From positions 1-64,000 of the forward strand of contig CAMFCQ010000004.1 of the NCBI GenBank assembly GCA_945948915.1: DNA of 64,000 bases, read 5' to 3'. The notes below the pieces were generated by a model. That model saw nothing but the letters and a program-made list of their open reading frames with translations. It was not told the origin of the DNA and made no database searches. The stretch comes from an uncultured Clostridia bacterium. Its GTDB lineage: Bacteria > Bacillota > Clostridia > Christensenellales > Aristaeellaceae. A program made the position numbers and the translations under genes. This document shows, piece after piece, positions 10,608 through 21,222 of the stretch (the first letter of the stretch is position 1; the number at the start of each line of letters is the position of its first letter).

Positions 10608-12449
10608 TTGCTGAAGGAAAAAATCGACGGATTGCTGGACCGGGTGCAGAAGCCGGCCAGGTACATGGGCGGCGAAATGAACGCTGTGCTCAAGGATCCG
10701 AACAGCGTAGCGATCCGCTACGCGTTTGCGTTCCCGGACGTGTACGAGGTGGGCATGTCCCATCTGGGCTCCCGCATCCTGTATGATATCATCAATAAGC
10801 GGGAGGACGCGCTCTGCGAGCGTGTCTTTACGCCGTGGGTGGATATGGCGGACCTGATGCGCGAGGAGAACGTCCCGCTGTTCTCTCTGGAAACGCGCTC
10901 GCCGATCCGTAGCTTTGACATGCTGGGCATCACGCTGCAGTATGAGATGAGCTATACCAACATACTGGAGATTCTCGACCTGTCCGGCATTCCGCTGCAC
11001 AGCGAGGATCGCACCTGGGATGACCCGATCGTCATCGCCGGCGGCCCGTGCGCGTTCAATCCCGAACCGCTGCATCGCTTTATCGACGCATTCTCTATCG
11101 GCGACGGCGAAATCAGCACGCTGGAGACCATCGACGTGGTCAAGGCGTGCAAGGCAGAGGGCGTGTCCCGTCAGGAATGCCTTCGCAGGCTCTCCAGGCT
11201 CCGCGGCGTCTACGTGCCCAGCCTCTACGAGGCGTCCTACAACGAGGACGGTACGCTGAAGGCCTTTGAGCCGACGGAAGAAGGCGTGCCGCGCACGGTC
11301 GTCAAGAACATGATTGCCGACCTTGACAAGGCCGAATACCCTGAGAGCGTCATCGTGCCGTTCATGGAGATCGTTCACGACCGCATCAACATCGAGGTGC
11401 TGCGCGGCTGCACGCGCGGCTGCCGCTTCTGCCAGGCAGGTATGATCTACCGCCCGGTGCGCGAGCGCAGCATGGAGCGCATTCTCGATTTGGCCAAGAA
11501 GCTGGTCGATGAAACGGGCTACGAGGAGATCACGCTGTCCTCCCTCTCCACGGGCGATTACACCTGTCTGCCGCAGCTGGCGCACGAGCTGATGGAGCGT
11601 TTTGCTGAAAAGCGTGTGGCGCTCTCGCTGCCGAGCCTGCGTCTGGACAGCAACCTCAAGCAGACGCTCGAGGAGACTCAGAAGGTGCGCAAGTCCAGCC
11701 TGACCTACGCGATGGAGGCCGGTACGCAGCGCCTGCGCGACGTCATCAACAAGGGCATCACGGAGGAGAACCTGATCTCGTCCGTCAGCGACGCGTTCGC
11801 AGGCGGATGGAGCAGCGTCAAGCTGTACTTCATGTTCGGTCTGCCGACGGAGACCTTTGAGGATCTGGACGGCATCGCAGATCTGGCCAATAAGGTTGTG
11901 CGCAAGTACTTTGAGACGCCAAAGCACATCCGCGCCAAGGGCTTGCGCGTCAACTGCAGCGCCTCCTGCTTTGTGCCCAAGCCGTTCACACCATTCCAGT
12001 GGGAGCCGCAGGACACGATCGAGCAGTTCGAGGAGAAGCAGAAGCATCTGTGCCATATCATGCACATCAAGGGCGTTGAGTTCAACTGGCACGAGCCGCA
12101 GGTTTCCTTCCTGGAGGCGGTGTTTGCCCGCGGCGACCGCCGCACGGCCGATGCGCTGGAAGCGGCCTGGAGATTGGGCTGTCGGTTTGACGGCTGGACG
12201 GATCAGTTCAAGTTTGACAAGTGGATGGAAGCCTTTGAGCAGACGGGCGTGAATCCCGAGTTCTACGCCAACCGCCGCCGTGAGAAGGACGAGCTGTTGC
12301 CCTGGGCGTTTATCGACGCGGGCGTGACGCAGCAGTACCTCTGGCGCGAACACGAGCGCGCCCTGCAGGCGCAGACGACGCCGGACTGCCGAAAGGGCTG
12401 CCAGGGCTGCGGACTCAAGCGATTTGAAGGAGCGTGTGAAGGACGATGA
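10608..12449 (+). CDS. TIGR03960-like B12-binding/radical SAM protein
   Basis: TTG start with RBS gggagga; CTRGCRFCQAGMIYRPVRERS radical SAM motif; Cys-rich C-terminus; followed by a DUF2344 partner. Confidence 0.88.
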   Translation: MLKEKIDGLLDRVQKPARYMGGEMNAVLKDPNSVAIRYAFAFPDVYEVGMSHLGSRILYDIINKREDALCERVFTPWVDMADLMREENVPLFSLETRSPIRSFDMLGITLQYEMSYTNILEILDLSGIPLHSEDRTWDDPIVIAGGPCAFNPEPLHRFIDAFSIGDGEISTLETIDVVKACKAEGVSRQECLRRLSRLRGVYVPSLYEASYNEDGTLKAFEPTEEGVPRTVVKNMIADLDKAEYPESVIVPFMEIVHDRINIEVLRGCTRGCRFCQAGMIYRPVRERSMERILDLAKKLVDETGYEEITLSSLSTGDYTCLPQLAHELMERFAEKRVALSLPSLRLDSNLKQTLEETQKVRKSSLTYAMEAGTQRLRDVINKGITEENLISSVSDAFAGGWSSVKLYFMFGLPTETFEDLDGIADLANKVVRKYFETPKHIRAKGLRVNCSASCFVPKPFTPFQWEPQDTIEQFEEKQKHLCHIMHIKGVEFNWHEPQVSFLEAVFARGDRRTADALEAAWRLGCRFDGWTDQFKFDKWMEAFEQTGVNPEFYANRRREKDELLPWAFIDAGVTQQYLWREHERALQAQTTPDCRKGCQGCGLKRFEGACEGR

Positions 12450-13129
12450 GAATGCTGCTGCAGTTTCAAAAGGGGGACATCGTCCGTCATCTGGGCCTGC
12501 TTGACCTTCAGCGCACCATGCAGCGCGCGCTGCGCAGGAGCAATCTGCCGGTTGCTTATTCCAAGGGCTTCAACCCGCACATGGTAATGTCCTTCGCATC
12601 GGCGCTGTCCTCCGGCATTGCGGGCGACGCGGAGCTGCTGGACGTATCCCTGTGCGGCGAGACGACGGAGGAGGAATGCCTGGCAGCGATGAACCGCGTG
12701 CTGCCGCCGGCCCTGCAGGCCTCCCGTGTGCGCCTGGTGGACGACCGCTTTCCGAAGGTCAGCGCGTCGCTGCGCACGGCGAGATACCGCATCACGCTGC
12801 GCGGCGGCGAGACGAAGAGAATCGTCGATGACGTGCCTGCATTCCTCGCTCAGGAGGAAATCATGGCGCTGCGCAAGACCAAGAAGAACGAGACGATGGT
12901 CAATATCCGTCCGATGATCCACGAGCTCACGGCGCAGGCGGGTGAGCAGGAGGATACGGCCGTGCTGACTGCGCGCGTTTCGTTTGTCGAGCAGGCGACG
13001 CTCAAGCCGGATCTGCTGATGGATGCGCTCTGCACGCATGCGCAGGCCGGGCTGCCCCGCTGTGAGATCCGCAGAACGCAGCTGTTGGGCGATGTGGGCG
13101 GTCAGCCCGTTGCGCTGATCGACATGTGA
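12446..13129 (+). CDS. TIGR03936/DUF2344 radical-SAM-associated protein
   Basis: Starts within the end of the radical SAM gene; LLQFQKGDIVRHLGLLDLQRTMQRALRRSNLPVAYSKGFNPHMVMSFASAL. Confidence 0.88.
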   Translation: MRMLLQFQKGDIVRHLGLLDLQRTMQRALRRSNLPVAYSKGFNPHMVMSFASALSSGIAGDAELLDVSLCGETTEEECLAAMNRVLPPALQASRVRLVDDRFPKVSASLRTARYRITLRGGETKRIVDDVPAFLAQEEIMALRKTKKNETMVNIRPMIHELTAQAGEQEDTAVLTARVSFVEQATLKPDLLMDALCTHAQAGLPRCEIRRTQLLGDVGGQPVALIDM

Positions 13130-13130
13130 T

Positions 13131-14558
13131 ATGGTCAGAGAATTGATCATTGACGACGCGCCGGGATATCTGCGCGCGGCAGTCGTCGAAGATGGAAAGC
13201 TCAGCGAAATCCACGGAGAGAAGACAGGCAGTGCCGGAGAGACCGAAAGCGTGTTTTGCGGCCGGGTGCAGGCGATCAAGCCATCGCTCAAGGCGGCATT
13301 TGTGGACATCGGCACAGAGCTCAACGCCTTTCTCCCGCTCACGGATGACATGACGCTGCGCTGCGGCGATAGGGTGATCGTGCAGGGACAGGCCAAGCAA
13401 GCAACGGAGACAAAGGGCCTGCGCGTGACGACGAAGATCAACCTGGCGGGAAAATGGCTTGTGCTGGTTCCGGGGCAAAGCGGCGTGCACATTTCCAAGA
13501 AGGTGAAGGATCCGGCCCTGAGGGCGGCTCTTATGGACATCGCGCAGGGAATCTGCCCGGCAGGCTGCGGTCTGATCGTCCGAACGGCATCGGAGGGCGT
13601 CACGCAGCAGCTGCTTGTGGAAGAAGCGCGTTCGCTGCACGAGACCTGGCAGGAGATCAAGAGAAAAGCGGCGTGCATGACAAAGCCGGGGCTTCTGCAT
13701 GGCAGGCTGCCGCTGCACATGCGCCTGATCCGTGATCTGCGGGAGCTCTCCAAGGTGGTCATCAGCAGCCAGGAGAGCTATGATGCGCTGATTACCGCGC
13801 AGCAGGAGCAGCAGATTGATAAGCAGACGAGGATTGAGCTGTTCCGCGAGGATCGCCAGCTCATCTTTGACGCCTATAGCATAGAAACGCAGATCGACAA
13901 GGCGCTTCGCAGGCGCGTCTGGCTGCCGTGCGGCGGTTATCTGATCTTTGATTTCTGCGAGGCGATGACGGTCATTGATGTCAACTCCGGCAAGATGATC
14001 CTGGGGCGCGATCTTGAGGAGACTGCGCTGCGTGTCAATCTGGAGGCTGCGGAGGAAATTGCCCGGCAGCTCAGGCTGCGCGACGTTGGCGGCATTGTGC
14101 TGGTGGACTTCATCGACATGCGCGGGGAGGAACAACGGCAGGCGCTGCTTTCACGCATGAAGGAGGCGCTCCTTTCGGATCGTGCGCAGACAAAGATAGA
14201 AGGCATCACGCGTCTGGGCCTGATGGAAATGACGCGAAAGCGCACGCATACGCAGCTGCACAAGGCGCTGCGCGCAGGCTGCAGCTACTGCTCAGGCGAC
14301 GGGGAGGTGCTCTCCGGCGAGGAGGTAGCGCGCCGAGCGGTGCGGCAGATACGCAGGATGATGCTTGCCGGGCAGCGCGGTCCGTTTGTCATCAGGTGTT
14401 CGCCGTCTGCTGCACAGGCGCTGGAGTCGATGCCGAGTTTGGCGCCGGACGTGCAGATTTATGCGCAGGCCTCGCCCGGCAGGCATGCAGAGAGATTTGA
14501 AATCGAGCAAATCGGCACAGGCATTCCGATTCCCCGGGAAGCCCGGCCGCTTAAATGA
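13131..14558 (+). CDS. Ribonuclease E/G family protein
   Basis: S1-like N-terminus (VFCGRVQAIKPSLKAAFVDIG), AMTVIDVNSGK, GGIVLVDFIDM, RLGLMEMTRKR. Confidence 0.93.
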   Translation: MVRELIIDDAPGYLRAAVVEDGKLSEIHGEKTGSAGETESVFCGRVQAIKPSLKAAFVDIGTELNAFLPLTDDMTLRCGDRVIVQGQAKQATETKGLRVTTKINLAGKWLVLVPGQSGVHISKKVKDPALRAALMDIAQGICPAGCGLIVRTASEGVTQQLLVEEARSLHETWQEIKRKAACMTKPGLLHGRLPLHMRLIRDLRELSKVVISSQESYDALITAQQEQQIDKQTRIELFREDRQLIFDAYSIETQIDKALRRRVWLPCGGYLIFDFCEAMTVIDVNSGKMILGRDLEETALRVNLEAAEEIARQLRLRDVGGIVLVDFIDMRGEEQRQALLSRMKEALLSDRAQTKIEGITRLGLMEMTRKRTHTQLHKALRAGCSYCSGDGEVLSGEEVARRAVRQIRRMMLAGQRGPFVIRCSPSAAQALESMPSLAPDVQIYAQASPGRHAERFEIEQIGTGIPIPREARPLK

Positions 14559-14568
14559 GGGTTGATTG

Positions 14569-15978
14569 ATGAAAAGACTGGAAGCCATCGAGCTGCCCGC
14601 AGAGGAGATCGCGCATCAGAAAGCGCTGATGCGCGAGTTTGCGGCGATTGAGCATCGCCCGCATACCTACTGTGTGGTCACCTACGGATGCCAGATGAAC
14701 GCGCACGACAGCGAGAAGCTGGCCGGCATGCTGCAGGAAATGGGCATGACGGAAGCCGAGAGCCGAGAGACGGCAGATTTCGTGATCTTCAACACCTGCT
14801 GTGTGCGCGACAACGCTCAGCGCCGTGCGCTGGGTAATGTCACCTGGCTCAAAGAACTCAAGAAGACGAAACCGGAGATGATGGTCGCCGTCTGCGGCTG
14901 TATGATGCAGCAGAAGGGCATGGGCGAGCAGATTCTCAGGCAATATCCGTTTGTGGACGTGGCGTTCGGCACGCATAATTTGTATCGCTTTGCGCAGCTG
15001 ATGCTGCAAGCGGTGAAGAATCGCCGCCGCGTAGTCGAGGTCATTCAGGAGGACGAAGGCAGCATCCCAGAGGATCTGCCGGTTCGCCGCAGCAGCCCGT
15101 ATCACGCGTACATCACGATCATGTACGGCTGCAACAACTTCTGCTCCTACTGTATCGTGCCGTATGTGCGCGGCAGAGAGCGCTCCCGTGCGTCTGCGAG
15201 GATCATCGAGGAGGCACGTCAGCTCAAGGAAGACGGCGTCAAGGAGATCATGCTGCTGGGCCAGAACGTCAATTCCTACGGCCTTGATGTGGAAGGCGAA
15301 CTGAGCTTTGCGCAGCTACTCGAAAGACTGGATGAAATCGGTATCGAGCGCATCCGCTTCATGACCTCCCATCCCAAGGATATCTCCGACGAGTTGATCG
15401 ACGTGATCGCGAAGTCCAAACACATCTGCCATGCGCTGCACCTGCCCGTGCAGCACGGCAGCAGCCGCGTGCTTGCGTCCATGAACCGCAGGTACACGCG
15501 GGAGAAGTATCTTGCCCGCGTCGCTGCCATCCGCGAAAAGATCCCGGACATGAGCCTGACGACCGATCTGATCGTTGGCTATCCGGGCGAGACGGAGGAG
15601 GAATTTGAGGAAACCTGCTCGCTGGTCAACGAAGTGGGCTACGACAGCGCCTTCACGTTCATCTATTCTCCGCGCATCGGCACCCGCGCTGCGGACATGC
15701 CGGATCAGATTCCCGAGGATGTTTCCTCGCGCAGAATCCAAAAGCTTATCGCCATCCAGAAGGAGAACACCCGCAGAAACTATGCCGCCTACATCGGCCA
15801 GGTGCACAGCGTGCTGGTCGAGGAGGCGTCCAAGCGGGATGAAAACCAGATGGCCGGCAAGAATGAGTACAACATCACCGTCAATTTCCCGGGCAACAAC
15901 GACCTGATCGGCAGGATTGTCCGGGTGAAGATCACCTCCGCGGGCGAAAGCACGCTGCGCGGCGAAATGATCGATTGA
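14569..15978 (+). CDS. miaB: tRNA-2-methylthio-N6-dimethylallyladenosine synthase
   Basis: TYGCQMNAHDSEKLAGML, YGCNNFCSYCIVPYVRGRERSR, C-terminal TRAM domain. Confidence 0.95.
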   Translation: MKRLEAIELPAEEIAHQKALMREFAAIEHRPHTYCVVTYGCQMNAHDSEKLAGMLQEMGMTEAESRETADFVIFNTCCVRDNAQRRALGNVTWLKELKKTKPEMMVAVCGCMMQQKGMGEQILRQYPFVDVAFGTHNLYRFAQLMLQAVKNRRRVVEVIQEDEGSIPEDLPVRRSSPYHAYITIMYGCNNFCSYCIVPYVRGRERSRASARIIEEARQLKEDGVKEIMLLGQNVNSYGLDVEGELSFAQLLERLDEIGIERIRFMTSHPKDISDELIDVIAKSKHICHALHLPVQHGSSRVLASMNRRYTREKYLARVAAIREKIPDMSLTTDLIVGYPGETEEEFEETCSLVNEVGYDSAFTFIYSPRIGTRAADMPDQIPEDVSSRRIQKLIAIQKENTRRNYAAYIGQVHSVLVEEASKRDENQMAGKNEYNITVNFPGNNDLIGRIVRVKITSAGESTLRGEMID

Positions 15979-16026
15979 AATGCAACTGCTGACACTGCAA
16001 CAAGAACGAAACAGGAGGAGTTTTCA

Positions 16027-16422
16027 ATGAGCAAGGTTACCGATTGCGCCCGCGCGCTGGGCGAGGCGATTGTCGCTTCTGAGGAGTACAAGAACATGCA
16101 GGTTACCGAGAGCGCTGCGATGAGCGATCCGGCCGTGGCTGACCTGATGGCCCGTTACATGGAGGTCAAGAACACGCTGGGCGAGGTCATGTGCCAGCCC
16201 GACGCCGACGCCAACCTGATTTCCCAGTATGGTCAGGAGATGGACGAGATTCAGCAGCAGCTGACCGCGATGCCGGCTGTTGATGCGATGACCACAGCCC
16301 GTCAGAAGTTCTCCGAGATGATGAACCAGGTGAACAGCGTGCTGGAGTACATCATCACCGGCGAGCTGCCGCAGCAAGGCGGCTGCTCCGGCAACTGCAG
16401 CGGCTGCTCCGGCTGCCACTGA
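16027..16422 (+). CDS. YlbF/YmcA (RicA/RicF-like) family protein with Cys-rich C-terminal tail
   Basis: Helical YlbF-family sequence; lies between miaB and mutS like B. subtilis ymcA; C-terminal CSGNCSGCSGCH. Confidence 0.8.
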   Translation: MSKVTDCARALGEAIVASEEYKNMQVTESAAMSDPAVADLMARYMEVKNTLGEVMCQPDADANLISQYGQEMDEIQQQLTAMPAVDAMTTARQKFSEMMNQVNSVLEYIITGELPQQGGCSGNCSGCSGCH

Positions 16423-16456
16423 GCGGTTTTCCATTTTCCTACACGGAGGCTGAAAC

Positions 16457-19054
16457 ATGGCGAAGATGACCCCCATGATGCGCCAGTATCTGGACATGAA
16501 GGACAAGTACCCGGGTATGATTCTGTTCTTCCGGCTTGGCGACTTCTACGAGATGTTCTTTGAGGACGCCAAGCTCGTTTCCCGGGAGCTAGAGCTGACG
16601 CTGACGGGGAAAAGCTGCGGACTGGATGAGCGCGCGCCGATGTGCGGTGTGCCGTTTCACAGTGCAGAGACGTATATCAACCGCCTGATCGAGAAGGGCT
16701 ATAAGGTCGCCATCTGCGAACAGATGGAGGACCCTGCGACGACCAAGGGTCTGGTCAAGCGGGACGTCATCCGTGTGGTGACGCCAGGAACGGTCATTGA
16801 GCAGTCCATGCTCGAGGACCGCCGCAACAGCTACCTGCTGTCCGTCTGCATGGACGGCAGCAAGGCAGGACTGGCCTTTGCCGACGTTTCGACGGGCGAA
16901 TTCAGCGTCTATGAGATCGACAAGGCAAGCGTTCGCCTGCAGGACGAGCTGGCGCGCATTACGCCCAAGGAGATCATCGCCAACAGTGAACTGCCGGCCG
17001 GGGCTACGTCCCTGCTTTACAGCATCGAAAACAGCGTGAATTTCCAATTTGTCAAGGCCAGGAACGCGCTGATGGAGCATTTCAAGGTGCAGTCTCTGGA
17101 AGCGCTTGGCCTGGACGGGCTGAAGCTGGGCGTTCGTGCGGCGGGCGCGCTGATGAAGTACCTGCAGGAGACGCAGAAGAATGCGCTGGAGCACATTACC
17201 AGCATCTCCCAGTACCATGACAAGCGGTTCATGATGCTCGACCACACGGCGCGGCGCAACCTGGAGCTGACGGAAACCATGCGCTCGCGGTCTAAGCAGG
17301 GGACGCTGCTCGGCGTACTGGATTACACCTGCACGGCGATGGGCGGCCGCATGCTGCGCAGCTTTATCGAGCAGCCGCTGGCGGTAAAAGAGGACATCGA
17401 CCGCAGACTTGATGCGGTGGAGATGCTGCAAAGATCGGACATGACCGCCGATTTGCTTCGCGAGGAGCTGACGCAGGTCTATGACGTGGAGCGCCTGCTC
17501 AGCCGCATTTCCTATCGGAGCATCAACGCCAAGGATTGTCTGGCGCTGCGCGACTCGCTGTCGCATGTGCCGGCGATCCATGAAGCGGTCAGGAGTCTGG
17601 ATCCCACGGGCATGCTCGGCGAGCTGCTTGACCAGCTGACGCCGCTTGACGATGTGGTGGATCTGCTTACCAGGGCGATCAATCCGGACGCGCCGATGCT
17701 CATGAGCGATGGTCACTTCATTCGCGACGGCTACAATGCTGAGCTGGACAAGCTGCGCGAGGCCTCTGCGCACGGCAAGCAGTGGATTGCTGACCTGGAG
17801 GCGAAGGAACGCGAGCTGACCAAGATCAAAAACCTGAAGATTCAGTACAACAAGGTCTTCGGCTACTACATCGAGGTCACCAAGTCGAATTACGATCAGG
17901 TGCCGTACCGCTATACCCGCAAGCAGACGCTGGCCAACTGCGAGCGCTACATGACCCCTGAGCTGCACGAGATTGAGGAGACCGTTCTGGGCGCGCAGGA
18001 GAAATCTGTTCGTCTGGAGCAGGGGCTCTTTATCGAGATTCGTGACTTCCTGTCCGCGCAGATTCCGCGCATTCAGCGGACAGCCGTGGGCCTCAAGACG
18101 CTTGACGCGCTGCTGTCCCTGGCGATTGCTGCCGTCCGCAACCATTACGTCCGCCCGGAAATCACGACGGATGGCGTGATTGACATTGAAAACGGCCGTC
18201 ATCCGGTCGTGGAAGCGGGTATGCATGGCGACGAGCTGTTTGTGCCCAACAGCACGCTGATGGATGAAAACGACAACCGCATGCTGATTGTCACCGGCCC
18301 GAACATGGCCGGCAAGAGCACCTACATGCGGCAGGTGGCGCTCATCACGCTGATGGCGCACATGGGCAGCTTTGTCCCGGCGGACAGCGCAAGAATCGGC
18401 ATTGTTGACCGCATCTTTACGCGTGTGGGCGCGTCGGATGATCTGGCAAGCGGACAATCGACGTTCATGGTGGAAATGAACGAGATGGCGCACATTCTGC
18501 GCAGCGCGACGGCGCACTCGCTCATCATTCTCGATGAAATTGGACGCGGCACGAGCACGTTTGACGGCCTGAGCATCGCCTGGGCTGTGGTCGAGTATCT
18601 GGTGGATCAACAAAAAATCGGCGCGAAGACGCTCTTTGCCACGCATTATCACGAGCTCAGCGAGCTGGAGGGCCGTCTGCCCGGCGTGGTCAACTACCGC
18701 ATCAGCGTCAAGGAGCACGGCGAGGATGTCATCTTCCTGCGCAAGATCGAGCGCGGCGGCGCGGACAAGAGCTTCGGCATCCACGTGGCGCATCTGGCCG
18801 GACTGCCCAGGCCCGTCATCATGCGCGCGCACGAGATTCTGGCACGCCTTGAAACCAACGACGTGAACCAGACGAGCATTGGACAGAACATTCTGGGCGA
18901 TGAACTGGAGAAGAAGCCCAAGCAGGTCAATCTCTTTGAAGCGCCCGCCATGGATCTGGTGGAAGAAATCAGGGCGCTTGACGTCATGGCGATGACGCCG
19001 ATTGAGGCGCTCAACACGCTCTTTACGCTGCGCGAAAAGGCGCGACGCGCATGA
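16457..19054 (+). CDS. mutS: DNA mismatch repair protein MutS
   Basis: FFRLGDFYEMFFEDA, VTGPNMAGKSTYMRQ, ILDEIGRGTSTFDG. Confidence 0.98.
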   Translation: MAKMTPMMRQYLDMKDKYPGMILFFRLGDFYEMFFEDAKLVSRELELTLTGKSCGLDERAPMCGVPFHSAETYINRLIEKGYKVAICEQMEDPATTKGLVKRDVIRVVTPGTVIEQSMLEDRRNSYLLSVCMDGSKAGLAFADVSTGEFSVYEIDKASVRLQDELARITPKEIIANSELPAGATSLLYSIENSVNFQFVKARNALMEHFKVQSLEALGLDGLKLGVRAAGALMKYLQETQKNALEHITSISQYHDKRFMMLDHTARRNLELTETMRSRSKQGTLLGVLDYTCTAMGGRMLRSFIEQPLAVKEDIDRRLDAVEMLQRSDMTADLLREELTQVYDVERLLSRISYRSINAKDCLALRDSLSHVPAIHEAVRSLDPTGMLGELLDQLTPLDDVVDLLTRAINPDAPMLMSDGHFIRDGYNAELDKLREASAHGKQWIADLEAKERELTKIKNLKIQYNKVFGYYIEVTKSNYDQVPYRYTRKQTLANCERYMTPELHEIEETVLGAQEKSVRLEQGLFIEIRDFLSAQIPRIQRTAVGLKTLDALLSLAIAAVRNHYVRPEITTDGVIDIENGRHPVVEAGMHGDELFVPNSTLMDENDNRMLIVTGPNMAGKSTYMRQVALITLMAHMGSFVPADSARIGIVDRIFTRVGASDDLASGQSTFMVEMNEMAHILRSATAHSLIILDEIGRGTSTFDGLSIAWAVVEYLVDQQKIGAKTLFATHYHELSELEGRLPGVVNYRISVKEHGEDVIFLRKIERGGADKSFGIHVAHLAGLPRPVIMRAHEILARLETNDVNQTSIGQNILGDELEKKPKQVNLFEAPAMDLVEEIRALDVMAMTPIEALNTLFTLREKARRA

Positions 19055-19086
19055 ATAAACCAATAAACGGGAAAGGAGATGCCACA

Positions 19087-21204
19087 GTGGAAGACAGACC
19101 GATTATTCGCCTGAACGAGGAGATCATCGGCAAGATCGCAGCCGGCGAGGTTGTCGAGAGCCCGGCTTCCGCGATCAAGGAGCTGGTGGAAAACAGCCTT
19201 GACGCGGGCGCGACATGCGTGACGGTGGAAATCCGCGACGGCGGCATTTCCTATCTGCGTGTGACCGACAATGGTCGGGGCATTCCCAGCCGCGACGTCC
19301 GTCTGGCGTTTGAGCGCCATGCGACGAGCAAAATCCGCAAATCCGAGGATTTGTTTGATTTGCACACGCTTGGCTTCCGGGGTGAGGCGCTGGCATCGAT
19401 TGCTGCGGTCAGCAAGCTGGTGCTCACGACGCGCCACGCGGGTGAGGAAACCGGCACGCGCGCCGTCAACGAGGGCGGCGTGATCAGGAGCATCGGCGAA
19501 GCGGCCAGCCCGCAGGGCACGACGATTGTCGCGCGGGAGCTGTTTTACAATACGCCGGTGCGGCTCAAGTTTCTCAAAAAGCCGGTGACAGAAGCAGCGC
19601 GCGTGGCGGAGGTCATCGCGCGCATGATTCTGGCGCACCCGGAGATTTCCTTCAGGCTCATCCATAACGGCAAGCAGGTCTACACCAGCTCCGGCAACGG
19701 GGATCTGCGCAGCGCAGTCTTCTGCCTGTACGGGCGCGAGACAGCCAATGCCATGACGCCGGTTCACTCGGAGGGCGCCGTATCGGTGACGGGCCTGGTT
19801 GGCGTGGGCCCGCAGGCGCGCGCCAACCGCACAAGGCAGACGTTTATCGTCAATGGCCGCACTATCCGCAGCGCGCTGCTGACGCAGGCGCTTGAGGACG
19901 GCTGCCGCGAGCGCGTGACGGTCGGACACTATCCCATCTGCGTGCTGAACGTGCAGATGCCGGTTGGCATGGTGGATGTCAACGTACACCCCAACAAGCT
20001 GGAGGTTCGCTTCAGCGACGAGAACCTGATGTATCAGGCTGTCAAAGGGGCGATCGTGGACAGCTTCACCGTCTCTCCGCTGGAGAGCGCGCCGAGAATG
20101 ACGCTGGTCAGCGAGCCGGAGCGAGCTGTGACGGGCACGGTGCGCGTCATCGATACGGAGACTGAGGGCGGCATCGAGCAGGCGAAGCGGGAGAGCCGCA
20201 CAGAAGACCCAAATGCCGCAGATTCCAAAAAGCCTGAGGTCAAGGTTCACGTGATCAGCGTTACGCCGGAAAAAAAGATTCCGGAGTCCGTAGAATACAG
20301 CGCTGTTGAGAAGTCGGCTTCGCGTCCGACACCGAACCAGCAGGCGGCGTTTTCTTCCTTTGTGACGCAGTACTTCGGCGGCGCGGCGCAGCGCACGAGC
20401 ACACTGCATGAATCGGTCATCACAGGCCGGACAGAGGAGATTTCGGTCAGACAGCCTGTACAGTCCGATGCGGTGCAAAGCCAATCTGCCGACCCGGCAC
20501 CGCAGCAGAGCGCGCCGAAGCCGGAGCCTTTGCCCGAGATGAAGACGCGTATTCCGGAGGAAAAGACGGAGCCTGTGCAGGAGAATCTGCTGCCGGATCC
20601 GCCGCAGCAGGATCTTGGCCCGGCGCTTGAAGGATACAGCATGGTGGGCGTTGCATTTGACACCTACATCATCCTGCAGAACGACAAACAGCTGCTTTTG
20701 ATCGATCAGCACGCGGCCCATGAGCGCATTCTGTATGAGAAGCTGATGCGCGAGATCGACGCGGGCGTCGGCTCACAGATGCTGATGGTAGCCCAGGTGG
20801 TCCAGGTGACGCCGCAGGACGCGGCCAAGATTGAAACCTATGCGGAGGAAATCAAGGCAGCAGGCTTTGAGATTGAGCCGTTCGGCGACAACGCGTATCA
20901 GATTCGCGCGGTGCCCAATGTGCTGGGCATGCCGCAGAGCCGGAGTGCTTTTCTGGAGATGGTCGATCACCTGGGCGAGCTTCGCGTGCTCTCCACGCAG
21001 CAGAAGCGCCGCGACGCAATTCTGCAGATGGCCTGCAAAAAGGCGATCAAGGGCGGAGATAAGCTCACGATGGACGAGATTCGTCCGCTGCTCGCGGATA
21101 TGCTCGCCAGCAGCGCGCCGCCGACCTGCCCGCACGGCAGGCCTCTGGTTGTCGCGCTGAGCAGGAGCGAGATTGAAAAGCGCTTCAGGCGCATCAACAA
21201 CTGA
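19087..21204 (+). CDS. mutL: DNA mismatch repair protein MutL
   Basis: IAAGEVVESPASAIKELVENSLDAGAT, GFRGEALASI; GTG start with AAAGGAGAT upstream (an in-frame ATG at 19051 overlaps mutS). Confidence 0.96.
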   Translation: MEDRPIIRLNEEIIGKIAAGEVVESPASAIKELVENSLDAGATCVTVEIRDGGISYLRVTDNGRGIPSRDVRLAFERHATSKIRKSEDLFDLHTLGFRGEALASIAAVSKLVLTTRHAGEETGTRAVNEGGVIRSIGEAASPQGTTIVARELFYNTPVRLKFLKKPVTEAARVAEVIARMILAHPEISFRLIHNGKQVYTSSGNGDLRSAVFCLYGRETANAMTPVHSEGAVSVTGLVGVGPQARANRTRQTFIVNGRTIRSALLTQALEDGCRERVTVGHYPICVLNVQMPVGMVDVNVHPNKLEVRFSDENLMYQAVKGAIVDSFTVSPLESAPRMTLVSEPERAVTGTVRVIDTETEGGIEQAKRESRTEDPNAADSKKPEVKVHVISVTPEKKIPESVEYSAVEKSASRPTPNQQAAFSSFVTQYFGGAAQRTSTLHESVITGRTEEISVRQPVQSDAVQSQSADPAPQQSAPKPEPLPEMKTRIPEEKTEPVQENLLPDPPQQDLGPALEGYSMVGVAFDTYIILQNDKQLLLIDQHAAHERILYEKLMREIDAGVGSQMLMVAQVVQVTPQDAAKIETYAEEIKAAGFEIEPFGDNAYQIRAVPNVLGMPQSRSAFLEMVDHLGELRVLSTQQKRRDAILQMACKKAIKGGDKLTMDEIRPLLADMLASSAPPTCPHGRPLVVALSRSEIEKRFRRINN

Positions 21205-21222
21205 TTGAGTGGGAGGTACAGG

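Noticed and set aside
16589-19063. 824-aa minus-strand ORF antisense to mutS, and similar very long antisense ORFs (18694-20721, 27116-29296, 10587-12353)
   Set aside because: They mirror highly conserved plus-strand genes, have Arg/His/Gln/Leu-rich low-plausibility translations and are explained by GC-biased codon usage.
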